The translations under genes were made by a program, and so were the position numbers. This document shows, in pieces, positions 27,004 through 34,798 of a stretch of DNA of 51,065 nucleotides. A model generated the notes under the pieces. It saw only the letters and a list, made by a program, of their open reading frames with translations. It was not told where the DNA came from and made no database searches. Numbering within the stretch: position 1 is the stretch's first letter; every line of letters starts with the position of its first letter. The DNA is from an uncultured Clostridia bacterium (GTDB lineage Bacteria > Bacillota > Clostridia > Lutisporales > Lutisporaceae): positions 1 through 51,065 of the forward strand of contig CALGKJ010000117.1 in NCBI GenBank assembly GCA_937930535.1. The letters run 5' to 3'.

Positions 27004-28371
27004 TTATACCGCTAGGTTCTGTATTTGCTCATGGTTATTATTTAGCTTTTTGATTTCTCTGAATACGAATATCCCTGTAATAATAAAGGATAGAAAATCA
27101 GATATAGGAGCTGCTATAAGAATACCCTTAAGCTGATAGTATTTAGATAGAATCAATATTGCTGGTATCAATATAAACACTTGTCTGGACAGACTTAAGA
27201 AAGCTGCATATTTAGGCTTGCCTATAGCTTGGAAGTAGTTTGCACCTACAATTTGAAAGCCTACAACCGGAAGAAGCATGGTACATATTCTTAAAGCATA
27301 GGCACTATATTCTATAAGCTCGATATCATTCTTGCTGAACAAAGAAACAAGCTGATATGCGGCTAGCTGAACCACTGCAAAGTCTATGCAAACCAATACT
27401 GTAGCAGATATAATTGCAAGCTTTAAGGTTTCTTTAACTCTGTCATACCTCTTAGCACCGTAGTTATAGCCAATAATCGGCTGCGAACCCTGGTTTATAC
27501 CATATATGGGCATTTGTATAAACAGCAGTATACTGTTTACTACTCCCATGCCTGATATTGCAATATCGCCTCCATAATGTACCAAACTCTTGTTCATTAT
27601 TAATGCAAGTATACTGCTTGCTATTTGCAAAACAAAAGGAGCAAAACCTATTGCTATTATACGACCAACGATACTAAGCTTTAATCGCAGATTGTGTATA
27701 TGCAAACGCAGGGAGCTTCTTTTGGTAAGATAGTAAAACAGCACCCAGCCTGCTGATACAGCCTGAGATGTAATAGTAGCTAAAGCTGCACCCTTCATTC
27801 CCCATTTGAATACAAATATAAACAAAGGATCCAGAATAATATTCATTACAGCACCAATAAGCATTGTATACATGGCTATTTTCCCATTGCCCTCTGCTCT
27901 TATAAAGCCATTCATACCCATAGCTATAGCTTGAAATACATTACCCCAAAGTATGATTCCAAGATAATCCATAGCATATGGAAGTACGGCATCACTTGAG
28001 CCAAGCAGTCTTAATAGCGGTTCAAGAAAAGCCAGAGCAGTCAGAGAGGCAATCAAAGATATTGCTATAACCAGACAAAAACCGTTGCCTAGAATAAGCT
28101 CAGCCTCGTCCTTCTTGCCCTCACCCAGCTTTAGGGATATAAGGGGTGTAGCACCCATAGCAATAAGCATACCAAGACCCATCATTACAATCATTATAGG
28201 AAAGCCTATAGTAGCTCCTGCCAATCCAAGACTGTTTACTCCATTGCCTATAAATATTCTGTCAACTATATTGTAGATTCCGTTAACCAACATTCCTACA
28301 ATAGCAGGAATAGAAAGCCTCATAAGAAGCTTTGGTATTTTTTCTTCCCCTAATTGCTTTGTATTTTTCAT
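27004..28371 (-). CDS. MATE family efflux transporter (MepA-like)
   Basis: A 455-residue inner-membrane exporter with about 12 transmembrane helices, in the MATE fold: IPAIVGMLVNGIYNIVDRIF in helix 1, GATIGFPIMIVMMGLGMLI, and a matching second half from about residue 235. The MepA subfamily exports cationic drugs or dyes against Na+ or H+. AGGAGAAGTGAG precedes the ATG. The gene lies 16 nt after a marR-type regulator on the same strand, a typical regulator-pump operon in which the regulator senses the pump substrate. Confidence 0.93.
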   Translation of the reverse strand: MKNTKQLGEEKIPKLLMRLSIPAIVGMLVNGIYNIVDRIFIGNGVNSLGLAGATIGFPIMIVMMGLGMLIAMGATPLISLKLGEGKKDEAELILGNGFCLVIAISLIASLTALAFLEPLLRLLGSSDAVLPYAMDYLGIILWGNVFQAIAMGMNGFIRAEGNGKIAMYTMLIGAVMNIILDPLFIFVFKWGMKGAALATITSQAVSAGWVLFYYLTKRSSLRLHIHNLRLKLSIVGRIIAIGFAPFVLQIASSILALIMNKSLVHYGGDIAISGMGVVNSILLFIQMPIYGINQGSQPIIGYNYGAKRYDRVKETLKLAIISATVLVCIDFAVVQLAAYQLVSLFSKNDIELIEYSAYALRICTMLLPVVGFQIVGANYFQAIGKPKYAAFLSLSRQVFILIPAILILSKYYQLKGILIAAPISDFLSFIITGIFVFREIKKLNNNHEQIQNLAV

Positions 28372-28387
28372 CTCACTTCTCCTATTC

Positions 28388-28846
28388 TTATGCCTTTAAT
28401 TTGTTTTCCTTCTCATACTCTTCCAAGCTGCTAAATATTCTTTTTAAATATTCTTCAAATTCTTCTATTTCATAGCTGCTAAAGTTTTTATAAAAAATAT
28501 TGGAAATTTCCTTTGCCACCTTTTCATAACCCAGCTTTACAGCATCATTGTCATCGGTTAACTCTATAAGTATTTTCCTCCTGTCCTCTTTGCTGGGAAT
28601 CCTTTTCAGGTATCCAGACTCCTCTAGTCTGTCAAGCATACTTGTAAGAGTAGACTTTCCCAGAGAGGTCATTTCTGCCAGCTCCTGAATAGAAATGCCA
28701 TCATTTCTCCAAAGCACACACATTATTCTTCCCTGCGCAGCATTTATCTCCTCAATTTGATAATCCTTAAGCTTTTTAGAAAAAATCCTGCCCGCAAGCT
28801 GATGGATTTTGGTTATTAAAAAGCCGCCCCTTGTGAGTTCTTCCAT
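28388..28846 (-). CDS. MarR-family transcriptional regulator
   Basis: A 152-residue winged-helix regulator: the recognition region is DGISIQELAEMTSLGKSTLT followed by DRLEESGYLKRIPSKEDRR, the MarR wing, near residues 50-90. GGGAGG precedes the ATG. It is the first gene of a marR-MATE operon. Paired operator-like sites over two divergent promoters lie 88-200 nt upstream, which suggests autoregulation and control of the divergent NmrA-like gene. Confidence 0.92.
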   Translation of the reverse strand: MEELTRGGFLITKIHQLAGRIFSKKLKDYQIEEINAAQGRIMCVLWRNDGISIQELAEMTSLGKSTLTSMLDRLEESGYLKRIPSKEDRRKILIELTDDNDAVKLGYEKVAKEISNIFYKNFSSYEIEEFEEYLKRIFSSLEEYEKENKLKA

Positions 28847-28933
28847 GATTAACCTCCCGGTAATTGGTTAAAATAAACCTATGTATTAAACAAATCTATG
28901 TATCATATTAATATAAATATTTAGTACTTTCTA

Positions 28934-28977
28934 TATATAATATAATACCATATAGAACAAAAATCAACTAATAAAAT
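28934..28977 (-). promoter_or_regulatory. marR promoter with operator-like sequence
   Basis: On the minus strand TTGATT, a 17-nt spacer and TATATT form a promoter. The spacer and -10 lie in GTTCTATATGGTATTATATT, a 25-nt sequence that recurs with one mismatch in inverted orientation at 29020-29044. Confidence 0.6.
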
Positions 28978-29010
28978 TCTTATAATCCTTAATAACTAAT
29001 ACATTTATCA

Positions 29011-29044
29011 TTGACATTAGTTCTATATAGTATTATATTATATA
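29011..29044 (+). promoter_or_regulatory. Divergent promoter of the NmrA-like gene with the same operator
   Basis: TTGACA (29011-29016), a 17-nt spacer and TATATT (29034-29039) make a strong promoter. GTTCTATATAGTATTATATT from 29020 matches the operator-like sequence of the marR promoter at the same position relative to -10. Confidence 0.65.
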
Positions 29045-29084
29045 GTATCAAATATATTTATTACTACCCTAAAAAAAATCTAAG

Positions 29085-29106
29085 TCTTAGAGTTGCTAAT
29101 CTATAA
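29085..29106 (+). repeat. Dispersed hairpin element, copy F (fragment)
   Basis: TCTTAGAGTTGCTAATCTAT followed by AA matches the 3' arm of the element. It lies 42 nt upstream of the NmrA-like start codon, inside its 5' UTR. Confidence 0.55.
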
Positions 29107-29147
29107 AAACCTATATTATTACTAATTTTAAAACCATAGGAGGCATT

Positions 29148-30008
29148 ATGAACAGTACAATACTGATTACAGGTATTACAGGCAATGTAGGAAGCGATGT
29201 TGCAAACCACCTTTTAAAGCTTAAAGTACCTTTTAAAGCAGGAGTAAGAGATATTCAAAAAGCAAGGAAGGCTTTGGGCAGTGAAATTGAGTTTGTGGAA
29301 TTTGATTTCGAAGCACCCGAAACCTATGACTACGCACTTAAGGATGTAAATAAAATATTCCTTATGCGCCCGCCGGCACTAGCTGATGTTGAAAAACAGA
29401 TAAAGCCCTTTATCGACTTTGCAGCACTAAAGGGTATAGAACAGATAGTATTTTTATCCTTAATGGGAATAGAGAAAAACCCTATTCCGCCCCACTATAA
29501 AATCGAAAAGCTTATACTTAAATCAGGTATATCCTATACCTTCCTCAGACCCAGCTTTTTTATGCAGAACCTCAATACAACCCACTGCTTTGATATTAAA
29601 GAAAGAAATGATATATTCATACCCTGCGGAAAAGCCAAGGTTAGCTTTATTGATACTAGAGACATCGGAGAGGTAGGCGCTATAGCACTATTAGAGGATA
29701 AGCACAAGAATAAGGCATACACCTTGACAGGAGGCGAGGCATTAGACTACTATCAGGTTGCCGACAGCTTTACTGCTATACTAGGCAGAAAAATAACCTA
29801 TTCCAATCCATCTCCATTAAAATTCAGAAAAACTATGATTCAACGAGGTATTAAAAAGGAATTCGCAAATGTAATGGTTATGCTATATATTACAACAAGA
29901 TTGGGTATGGCGAAAAGTGTAACAAATGATTTGGAAATGATATTGAATAGAAAGCCTGCTTCTATTGAACAGTATATCAGAGACTATTACGACTGCTGGA
30001 AAGTATAG
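29148..30008 (+). CDS. NmrA/atypical SDR NAD(P)-binding protein
   Basis: A 286-residue atypical short-chain dehydrogenase. The nucleotide motif is ITGITGNVGSDVANHLL, near residue 6, with RDIQKARK choosing the phosphate or ribose. VFLSLMGIEKNPIPPHYKIE and SYTFLRPSFFMQNL match the NmrA/YwnB group of redox sensors and quinone reductases; the usual Tyr-Lys pair is not in the classical form. AGGAGG precedes the ATG. It shares an operator-like promoter region with the divergent marR-MATE operon, so it may act on the same toxic compound. Confidence 0.88.
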   Translation: MNSTILITGITGNVGSDVANHLLKLKVPFKAGVRDIQKARKALGSEIEFVEFDFEAPETYDYALKDVNKIFLMRPPALADVEKQIKPFIDFAALKGIEQIVFLSLMGIEKNPIPPHYKIEKLILKSGISYTFLRPSFFMQNLNTTHCFDIKERNDIFIPCGKAKVSFIDTRDIGEVGAIALLEDKHKNKAYTLTGGEALDYYQVADSFTAILGRKITYSNPSPLKFRKTMIQRGIKKEFANVMVMLYITTRLGMAKSVTNDLEMILNRKPASIEQYIRDYYDCWKV

Positions 30009-30015
30009 CTTTTTA

Positions 30016-30044
30016 TAGGGTGTATGTCATTCATACACCCTATT
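30016..30044. terminator. Bidirectional terminator
   Basis: ATAGGGTGTATG and its perfect complement form a 12-bp stem with loop TCATT between convergent genes. The T-run is weak on the plus strand. Confidence 0.75.
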
Positions 30045-30063
30045 CTATTGTTTAAGACTCTTA

Positions 30064-30735
30064 TTAAAGTTTTTGATATAAGCCTTCAATAGCTTTAGTA
30101 CTGCAAGGCACTCCATGGGAGTTATGTATAACCCTTGGCAGCATTTTAGCTATTTTATTTACAGAATTTTTAAGCTCCTTCAAATCTGATGCAAATAACG
30201 GCTTGGCAGCTTTTTCATTAGTTTTGCCTATTATTGTATCACCGAATATTATTTCTCCGTCAGCCAACGCAACAGCTACTGAACCGGGAGTATGTCCGGG
30301 CGTATGTATTACTTTTCCTTCTATTCCGTATTCACCAAGGTCTAATTCATCCTTGATCAAAACATCTGCTTCCACACCTTTAAGCTCGCTGTTTTTCACC
30401 ATTTTTACTAATATCTTGGAAAGCAATCCCCCAGCAGCAACCACCTCGGTATTCCTTCCCTCTCTTAAGGCTTTGGCTTCACTCTCATGTACTGCAACCT
30501 TGGCACCTGTAAACTGCTTTAACCGATACACCTCTCCCACATGGTCAATATGGTTGTGAGTCAATATTATAAGGGAAACGTTAGGAGGCTCTACCCCATT
30601 CTGTTTTAATGCATCAATTATTTTGTCAAAACTACCCGGTACACCTGTATCGACCAAGACAGCTCCTTTTCCTTTGATTAAAAAGGCTTTTACATATCCA
30701 AGTGAAATTGGGATAACCTGTTGACTATTACTCAT
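30064..30735 (-). CDS. MBL-fold metallo-hydrolase
   Basis: A 223-residue metallo-beta-lactamase-fold hydrolase. Metal ligands are THNHIDH near residue 59, GHTPGS near 148, FGDTIIG near 167 and the final histidine in VIHNSHG near 206. It lacks extra domains of RNases or flavodiiron proteins. Likely a thioester or lactone hydrolase such as a glyoxalase II or quorum-lactone relative; the substrate is not known. Confidence 0.88.
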   Translation of the reverse strand: MSNSQQVIPISLGYVKAFLIKGKGAVLVDTGVPGSFDKIIDALKQNGVEPPNVSLIILTHNHIDHVGEVYRLKQFTGAKVAVHESEAKALREGRNTEVVAAGGLLSKILVKMVKNSELKGVEADVLIKDELDLGEYGIEGKVIHTPGHTPGSVAVALADGEIIFGDTIIGKTNEKAAKPLFASDLKELKNSVNKIAKMLPRVIHNSHGVPCSTKAIEGLYQKL

Positions 30736-31056
30736 TGATACCTCTCCTTACTTTACATATAATAAATTTTAAATAATTAATATTTTTATACCAAAACATG
30801 GCATTATGTTAACTAAAATATAATAAGTTTGTCTATACTAACTTTACAAAAACACTTGGTTAGCTTAATATTATCTTATAAATATACTAATAAGTCAATA
30901 CGTTTAATGTTTATTTATACAAAAAACTTAAAAGTTGGTAAAAAAACTACCTTTTGTACAAATCTATTTTAAACTAAAAAGCAATATGAAATATTGCAAA
31001 GGTCTGGTAATATAATAGTGTAGAATAAACAAAAAACTTGGAAGGGAGGGTAAATA
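30736..31056. other. Divergent intergenic region
   Basis: AT-rich, with no gene. It should hold the promoters of the MBL hydrolase and the YvlD-like gene. TTGCAA, a 17-nt gap and TAATAT occur near 30994-31016, pointing to the YvlD-like gene. Confidence 0.35.
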
Positions 31057-31416
31057 TTGAGAGAACTGATTATTAGAATTATTATTAATACATTATCCTT
31101 ATATACAGCAAGCAATATAATACAAATTCAAGGCTTTAATATAGATTCTTGGAAATCTGCTATTATTGGTGCTTTAGTTTTAAGTCTTCTGAACATGATA
31201 GTAAAGCCTGTATTAAAGGTTATATCTTTTCCTATTACTATTGCCACACTAGGACTATTTACATTAATTATCAATGCAGCAATACTCTCGCTTGCAGCGC
31301 ACTATACACCTATAAATATAGCCAGCTTCGGCGTGGCAATAAAGGCGGCACTTGTAATAAGCTTGATAAACTGGGCACTTGGAATAGTACTTCTTGATAA
31401 AAAGAAGCGAAAATAA
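31057..31416 (+). CDS. Phage-holin-4-2/YvlD-type membrane protein
   Basis: A 119-residue protein with four predicted membrane helices, as in the YvlD family (Pfam Phage_holin_4_2): IIINTLSLYTASNII, AIIGALVLSLLNMIVKPVL, ITIATLGLFTLIINAAILSL and AALVISLINWALGIVLL. A TTG start follows AAGGGAGGG. Homologues sit in cell-envelope-stress loci, and no phage genes are near, so it is not evidence of a prophage. It is next to a sigY-type ECF operon on the opposite strand, which also fits envelope stress. Confidence 0.8.
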   Translation: MRELIIRIIINTLSLYTASNIIQIQGFNIDSWKSAIIGALVLSLLNMIVKPVLKVISFPITIATLGLFTLIINAAILSLAAHYTPINIASFGVAIKAALVISLINWALGIVLLDKKKRK

Positions 31417-31451
31417 ATAGTAAACCTCTGATATGCAGGGGTTTACTATTT
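31415..31451. terminator. Terminator after the YvlD-like gene
   Basis: AAATAGTAAACC and GGTTTACTATTT form a 12-bp stem, then TTTCTTT on the plus strand. It also lies at the end of the convergent sigY-type operon. Confidence 0.82.
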
Positions 31452-31464
31452 TTCTTTCAGTGTA

Positions 31465-32223
31465 TCAGCTTATTATCTCCACCCTGCTCATTCTATAGCA
31501 GGTCAAAGCTATTATTGCTATTATCATTATTATTGTTGCTGTTATTACAGGCAGTGTACCCTCCATGCTGAATTTATTGGCAGCTTGTATGAGATTATAT
31601 GGAGCAAGCTTTTTTAGTACCCCTAAGCCTGATAAGGGTATCATTGAATATGATACAGCCAGTGTGACAATTCCTGCTGTAAGTCCCTTTTTCAGTAAGC
31701 TGCTGAATATCATGGCAAGTGATATTCCGAATAAAAAGTATAGGCTTACAAGCAGTGCAGAAGTCATTACCTCATTGATTGATGCACCTTCACCGCTTAT
31801 TACTATATTTGCATAATAGTAGTTTACTGCAAATCCTACAAAAACAGCCAGTACAGTGGTCAAGGAGTTGTGTAAAAACTTTGCAAACACCATTCCAGCA
31901 GGACTTCCACCCTTTGAATATGGAAATACCAGCTTTCTAAAGCTAAGCTCATCGCTCAGTGTACCCGAAAACACCAGTATTATTATCAGATAGCTTATCT
32001 CCACCAAGTCTCCGATATAGTTTTGGATTGCAGTTCTTCTGTTTATTGTAAAAAAGGAGCTTAAATCAGCATTCATCTGAGCTTCAAGCAGCTTCGGCAG
32101 AAGTCTCAGCATTATGGGGGTGGCTATTGCAAAGAACACCACACCTATAAATATTATAAGGTATCTATATTGCCTTGCCGCTTCCAGTACCTCCTTTTTC
32201 AAATATGCCTTAAATGTTCTCAT
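31465..32223 (-). CDS. ABC transporter permease, YxlG-like
   Basis: A 252-residue membrane protein with six predicted helices (LIIFIGVVFFAIATPIMLR, ISYLIIILVFSGTL, VSLYFLFGISLAMIFSSLL, TAGIVTLAVSYSMIPL and a final VITATIIMIIAIIALTC). It is the membrane partner of the upstream ATPase; the ATG overlaps the ATPase stop by 14 nt. Position matches yxlG in the Bacillus subtilis sigY operon, whose substrate is unknown. Confidence 0.87.
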   Translation of the reverse strand: MRTFKAYLKKEVLEAARQYRYLIIFIGVVFFAIATPIMLRLLPKLLEAQMNADLSSFFTINRRTAIQNYIGDLVEISYLIIILVFSGTLSDELSFRKLVFPYSKGGSPAGMVFAKFLHNSLTTVLAVFVGFAVNYYYANIVISGEGASINEVMTSALLVSLYFLFGISLAMIFSSLLKKGLTAGIVTLAVSYSMIPLSGLGVLKKLAPYNLIQAANKFSMEGTLPVITATIIMIIAIIALTCYRMSRVEIIS

Positions 32224-33136
32224 TGTGATTCACCAGCCTTATAAATATATCTTCAAGATCACTTTTACGCAGATTAAAGGATATTACGTTGCAGCCAGAC
32301 TCTGCCACTATCTTTATAAGCTCCTGCTTGGAAATTTCTATGTCCTTTACATATACAGCTATTTTACTATTCTCTATCATAACCTTTTGAATCCAGGGCA
32401 GACCTTGCAGCCTTTCGGCAAGCTCCTTTACGCCTCCCTCCAGCTCAATGTCATATATGGGCTTAATATATTTATCCTTAAGGGATCGTAAATCACTGGA
32501 GATTACAATATTACCGGCTTCCAGAATACTTAGCTGATTGCAGACCCGCTCTATGTCATTGAGTATATGAGTAGAAAAGAATATTGTCATTCCCTGCTGC
32601 TTCAAATCATTAATAAGCTTTAGTATCTCCATCCTGCCTTCTGGATCTAATGCAGAGGTTGGTTCATCCAAAAACAGCATTTCGGGACTGTTAAACAAGG
32701 ATACTGCTATGGCAAATCTCTGCTTCATGCCTCCCGAATAGCCTCCTACCTTTCTTTTCGCCGCCTCCCGCAGTCCTACTATATCCAATACCTCCTCAGA
32801 GCGCAGCCTTATGCTGTTAATGCTCATGCCGCTCAGCTCTCCCATAAAGGCTAGATATTCATAAGCACTCATATATCCATAAAATACAGGCTCTTGGGGT
32901 ACATAACCAATCAGTCTTAATATACCTCTTTTGTTTTCCTTAAAGTCCTTACCATTATAAGCTATATTACCCTTATTAAAATCAATAAGTCCTGTAAGTA
33001 TGTTCATAGTAGTGGTTTTTCCGGCTCCGTTTCTGCCCAGAAAACCATATACACTGCCCTTTTCCACCTCAAAGCTTATTCCTTTCAGCACTTCCAGATC
33101 TTTATATTTTTTTACAAGCCCTTCTACCTTAAGCAT
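32210..33136 (-). CDS. ABC transporter ATP-binding protein, YxlF-like
   Basis: About 308 residues. Walker A GRNGAGKTTT near residue 38, Q-loop YVPQEPVFYG, signature YSGGMKQRFAIA, Walker B MLFLDEPTSALDPEGR and switch FFSTHILNDIERV are all intact, followed by a C-terminal extension. Start at 33136 with GGAAG upstream. With the overlapping permease gene it forms an exporter of the multidrug or bacteriocin type. The six-gene order matches sigY-yxlCDEFG. Confidence 0.92.
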   Translation of the reverse strand: MLKVEGLVKKYKDLEVLKGISFEVEKGSVYGFLGRNGAGKTTTMNILTGLIDFNKGNIAYNGKDFKENKRGILRLIGYVPQEPVFYGYMSAYEYLAFMGELSGMSINSIRLRSEEVLDIVGLREAAKRKVGGYSGGMKQRFAIAVSLFNSPEMLFLDEPTSALDPEGRMEILKLINDLKQQGMTIFFSTHILNDIERVCNQLSILEAGNIVISSDLRSLKDKYIKPIYDIELEGGVKELAERLQGLPWIQKVMIENSKIAVYVKDIEISKQELIKIVAESGCNVISFNLRKSDLEDIFIRLVNHNENI

Positions 33137-33163
33137 AGTATCACTTCCTTCAAGTAACATTTT

Positions 33164-33367
33164 TTAATATTTTTTTCTTCCTGCCATCAAGTAAGCGACA
33201 GAGCCTATAGTTGCTGCGAAAATAATTATCAGTGCCCAAGCAAACTTGGGAAAGTACTTAACCTCATCCTTTGAAAGCCTGTATAAGCAGAATATCTTAA
33301 GCAAAAGCTCAAGAACTATAAAAGGTGCAAGCAGCTTTACTATTTCCATAATTGTAAATGAATCCAT
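33164..33367 (-). CDS. PLDc_N-domain membrane protein, YxlE-like anti-sigma component
   Basis: A 67-residue protein with two membrane helices: LLAPFIVLELLLKIFCLYRL and AWALIIIFAATIGSVAYLM, ending in GRKKY, the phospholipase D N-terminal domain pattern. GGAGG precedes the ATG at 33367. In B. subtilis YxlE helps restrain sigma-Y, and the same order here supports that role by position only. Confidence 0.78.
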   Translation of the reverse strand: MDSFTIMEIVKLLAPFIVLELLLKIFCLYRLSKDEVKYFPKFAWALIIIFAATIGSVAYLMAGRKKY

Positions 33368-33440
33368 ACTAATACCTCCATTTTGTTTTCTCATTGATTA
33401 AACTATTCTGCATAGCAAAAAGTTCACAAAAAAATAAAAA

Positions 33441-33464
33441 AGCATGAAATTATTTTTTCATACT
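33441..33464 (-). terminator. Possible internal attenuator of the sigY-type operon
   Basis: AGTATGAAA and TTTCATGCT (minus strand, one G-T pair) close around AAATAA and are followed by TTTTTTATTTTTTT. It lies between the YxlD- and YxlE-like genes and could reduce transcription into the ABC genes. Confidence 0.6.
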
Positions 33465-33472
33465 TTTTTTGT

Positions 33473-33685
33473 CTATTCTTTTCCTTTTGCATACTTATCA
33501 ATAATAACTCGTGTAATTATCAAATATATAATAAGATTTCCGGGAGTATTCATTAATCCGAATAAGCCCCACAGCCAGTAGTATTTCTCTCCCCGCTTCC
33601 TTGCATCATTGAAAATCCAGAAGCCTTGAACAAGTAAAACTGGAACAGCAATACAAAGTAAAATAATTAATATACGCTCATTCAT
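33473..33685 (-). CDS. Sigma-Y antisigma component, YxlD-like
   Basis: A 70-residue membrane protein with two helices and the conserved GFWIFNDARKRGEKYYWLWG loop followed by GLFGLMNTPGNLIIYL. This is the pattern of the sigma-Y antisigma factor component family. The ATG overlaps the stop of the YxlC-like gene by 4 nt. It would hold the ECF sigma factor at the membrane. Confidence 0.82.
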   Translation of the reverse strand: MNERILIILLCIAVPVLLVQGFWIFNDARKRGEKYYWLWGLFGLMNTPGNLIIYLIITRVIIDKYAKGKE

Positions 33686-34095
33686 TGTTCATGCCTCCTT
33701 CTCATAAGTACAGCTCTTGATATGGGTATCAAGGAAAATGGTACCAATACAAAGCCAACAGCTTCAAATATTATAATGAACTTAATGCCTAATGAAAGTG
33801 TAAGCATTGCTATAGTATAAAGCACCGCTGCGGCAAAGCATATAAACAGTATATTTTCTATTCTGTTTTTTCGTTTTGCTTTTATAGCTTCTGCCTGCAC
33901 TATAATACCCATTATGTTTATATCTACGTCTGCTTCATGCTCTGATAAAATATTCAGCCTTTCCGTCATATAAGTCATATCTCTGTCAAAGGCCTCCATA
34001 TCGTCATCATTTATACAGCTTAAGCTGCCTTGATCATATTCTTCATTGTAGTATCTATCAATCAGAGTGTCTTGGATTTTTTTCTGATTATCCAT
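33682..34095 (-). CDS. YxlC-like membrane protein
   Basis: A 137-residue protein with a soluble acidic N-terminal half and two C-terminal membrane helices (ILFICFAAAVLYTIAMLTL and FIIIFEAVGFVLVPFSLIPI). Its start abuts the stop of the ECF sigma gene (TAAATG) and its stop overlaps the next start. The position and layout match yxlC, an antisigma component. Confidence 0.72.
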   Translation of the reverse strand: MDNQKKIQDTLIDRYYNEEYDQGSLSCINDDDMEAFDRDMTYMTERLNILSEHEADVDINIMGIIVQAEAIKAKRKNRIENILFICFAAAVLYTIAMLTLSLGIKFIIIFEAVGFVLVPFSLIPISRAVLMRRRHEQ

Positions 34096-34629
34096 TTAAA
34101 CATTCCTTCTTTCCAGCTCATTTATTATATACTTAACAGCATTATGCAGCCTCGAACGTACTGTACCCACAGGACAGTTGGCAATCTCTGCTATTTCCTC
34201 ATACTTATAGCCGTAAAAGTGCTTCAAAACAAAAACTGTTCTTTTCTCATGGGGCAGATTAAGTATAATTTTCTTAATTTCATCATATCTGATATTTGCA
34301 AGCACCTGTTCTTCGATTCCCTGCTCACGTGACGGCATACTCTCATCCAGCTCAACATGTCTTTTATTTTTACGCAAGCTGTCTTTGTATGCATTTGTTG
34401 CTATAGTTATCAGCCAGGTGGAAAACTTTGCTCTTGGGTCAAATTTGTTAATGTTAAGTACTGCTTTAAGCATCGCCTCCTGCATAATATCCTGAGCCAA
34501 GTCTGCTTCTCCTGTCATCTTAATCAAATAACCCTTAAGTATGGGGTAGCTTTCATTCAGGAGAGTATTTAACGCACTTTTGTTGCCTTGCTTGGCAAGC
34601 TGTATAAGCTCTTTTTCTGATGCTGACAT
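34096..34629 (-). CDS. sigY: ECF sigma factor, SigY-like
   Basis: A 177-residue ECF sigma factor. Region 2 includes DLAQDIMQEAMLKAVLNINK and KFSTWLITIATNAYKDSLRK; region 4 includes LPHEKRTVFVLKHFYGYKYE and CPVGTVRSRLHNAV, a helix-turn-helix. Downstream genes encode YxlC-, YxlD- and YxlE-like proteins and a YxlF/YxlG-like ABC pair, the order of the B. subtilis sigY operon. AGGAGGTAGCAAG precedes the start. A TGAACT at 34683-34678 could be an ECF -35 element, with no clear -10. Confidence 0.9.
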   Translation of the reverse strand: MSASEKELIQLAKQGNKSALNTLLNESYPILKGYLIKMTGEADLAQDIMQEAMLKAVLNINKFDPRAKFSTWLITIATNAYKDSLRKNKRHVELDESMPSREQGIEEQVLANIRYDEIKKIILNLPHEKRTVFVLKHFYGYKYEEIAEIANCPVGTVRSRLHNAVKYIINELERRNV

Positions 34630-34733
34630 TAACTTGCTACCTCCTGACTATAAGTTAAACTGATTATGTACTAAAAAAGTTCATATTATATATTATAACG
34701 CATATAAAATATATTTGGGAATTCATATGAATA

Positions 34734-34782
34734 AAAAGCAGTCAGAATGTTATATAAATCTTATAACAATCTGACTGCTTTT
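34734..34782 (-). terminator. Terminator after the M28 peptidase gene
   Basis: AAAAGCAGTCAGATTGTTAT pairs with its downstream partner over 21 bp with one A-A mismatch; the minus strand ends in TTTTTATT. Confidence 0.85.
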
Positions 34783-34798
34783 ACTGCTAAGGCTGCAT

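Noticed and set aside
31057-31416. Holin-like gene as evidence of a prophage
   Set aside because: YvlD-type proteins carry this Pfam name but are chromosomal; no phage structural or integrase genes are nearby.
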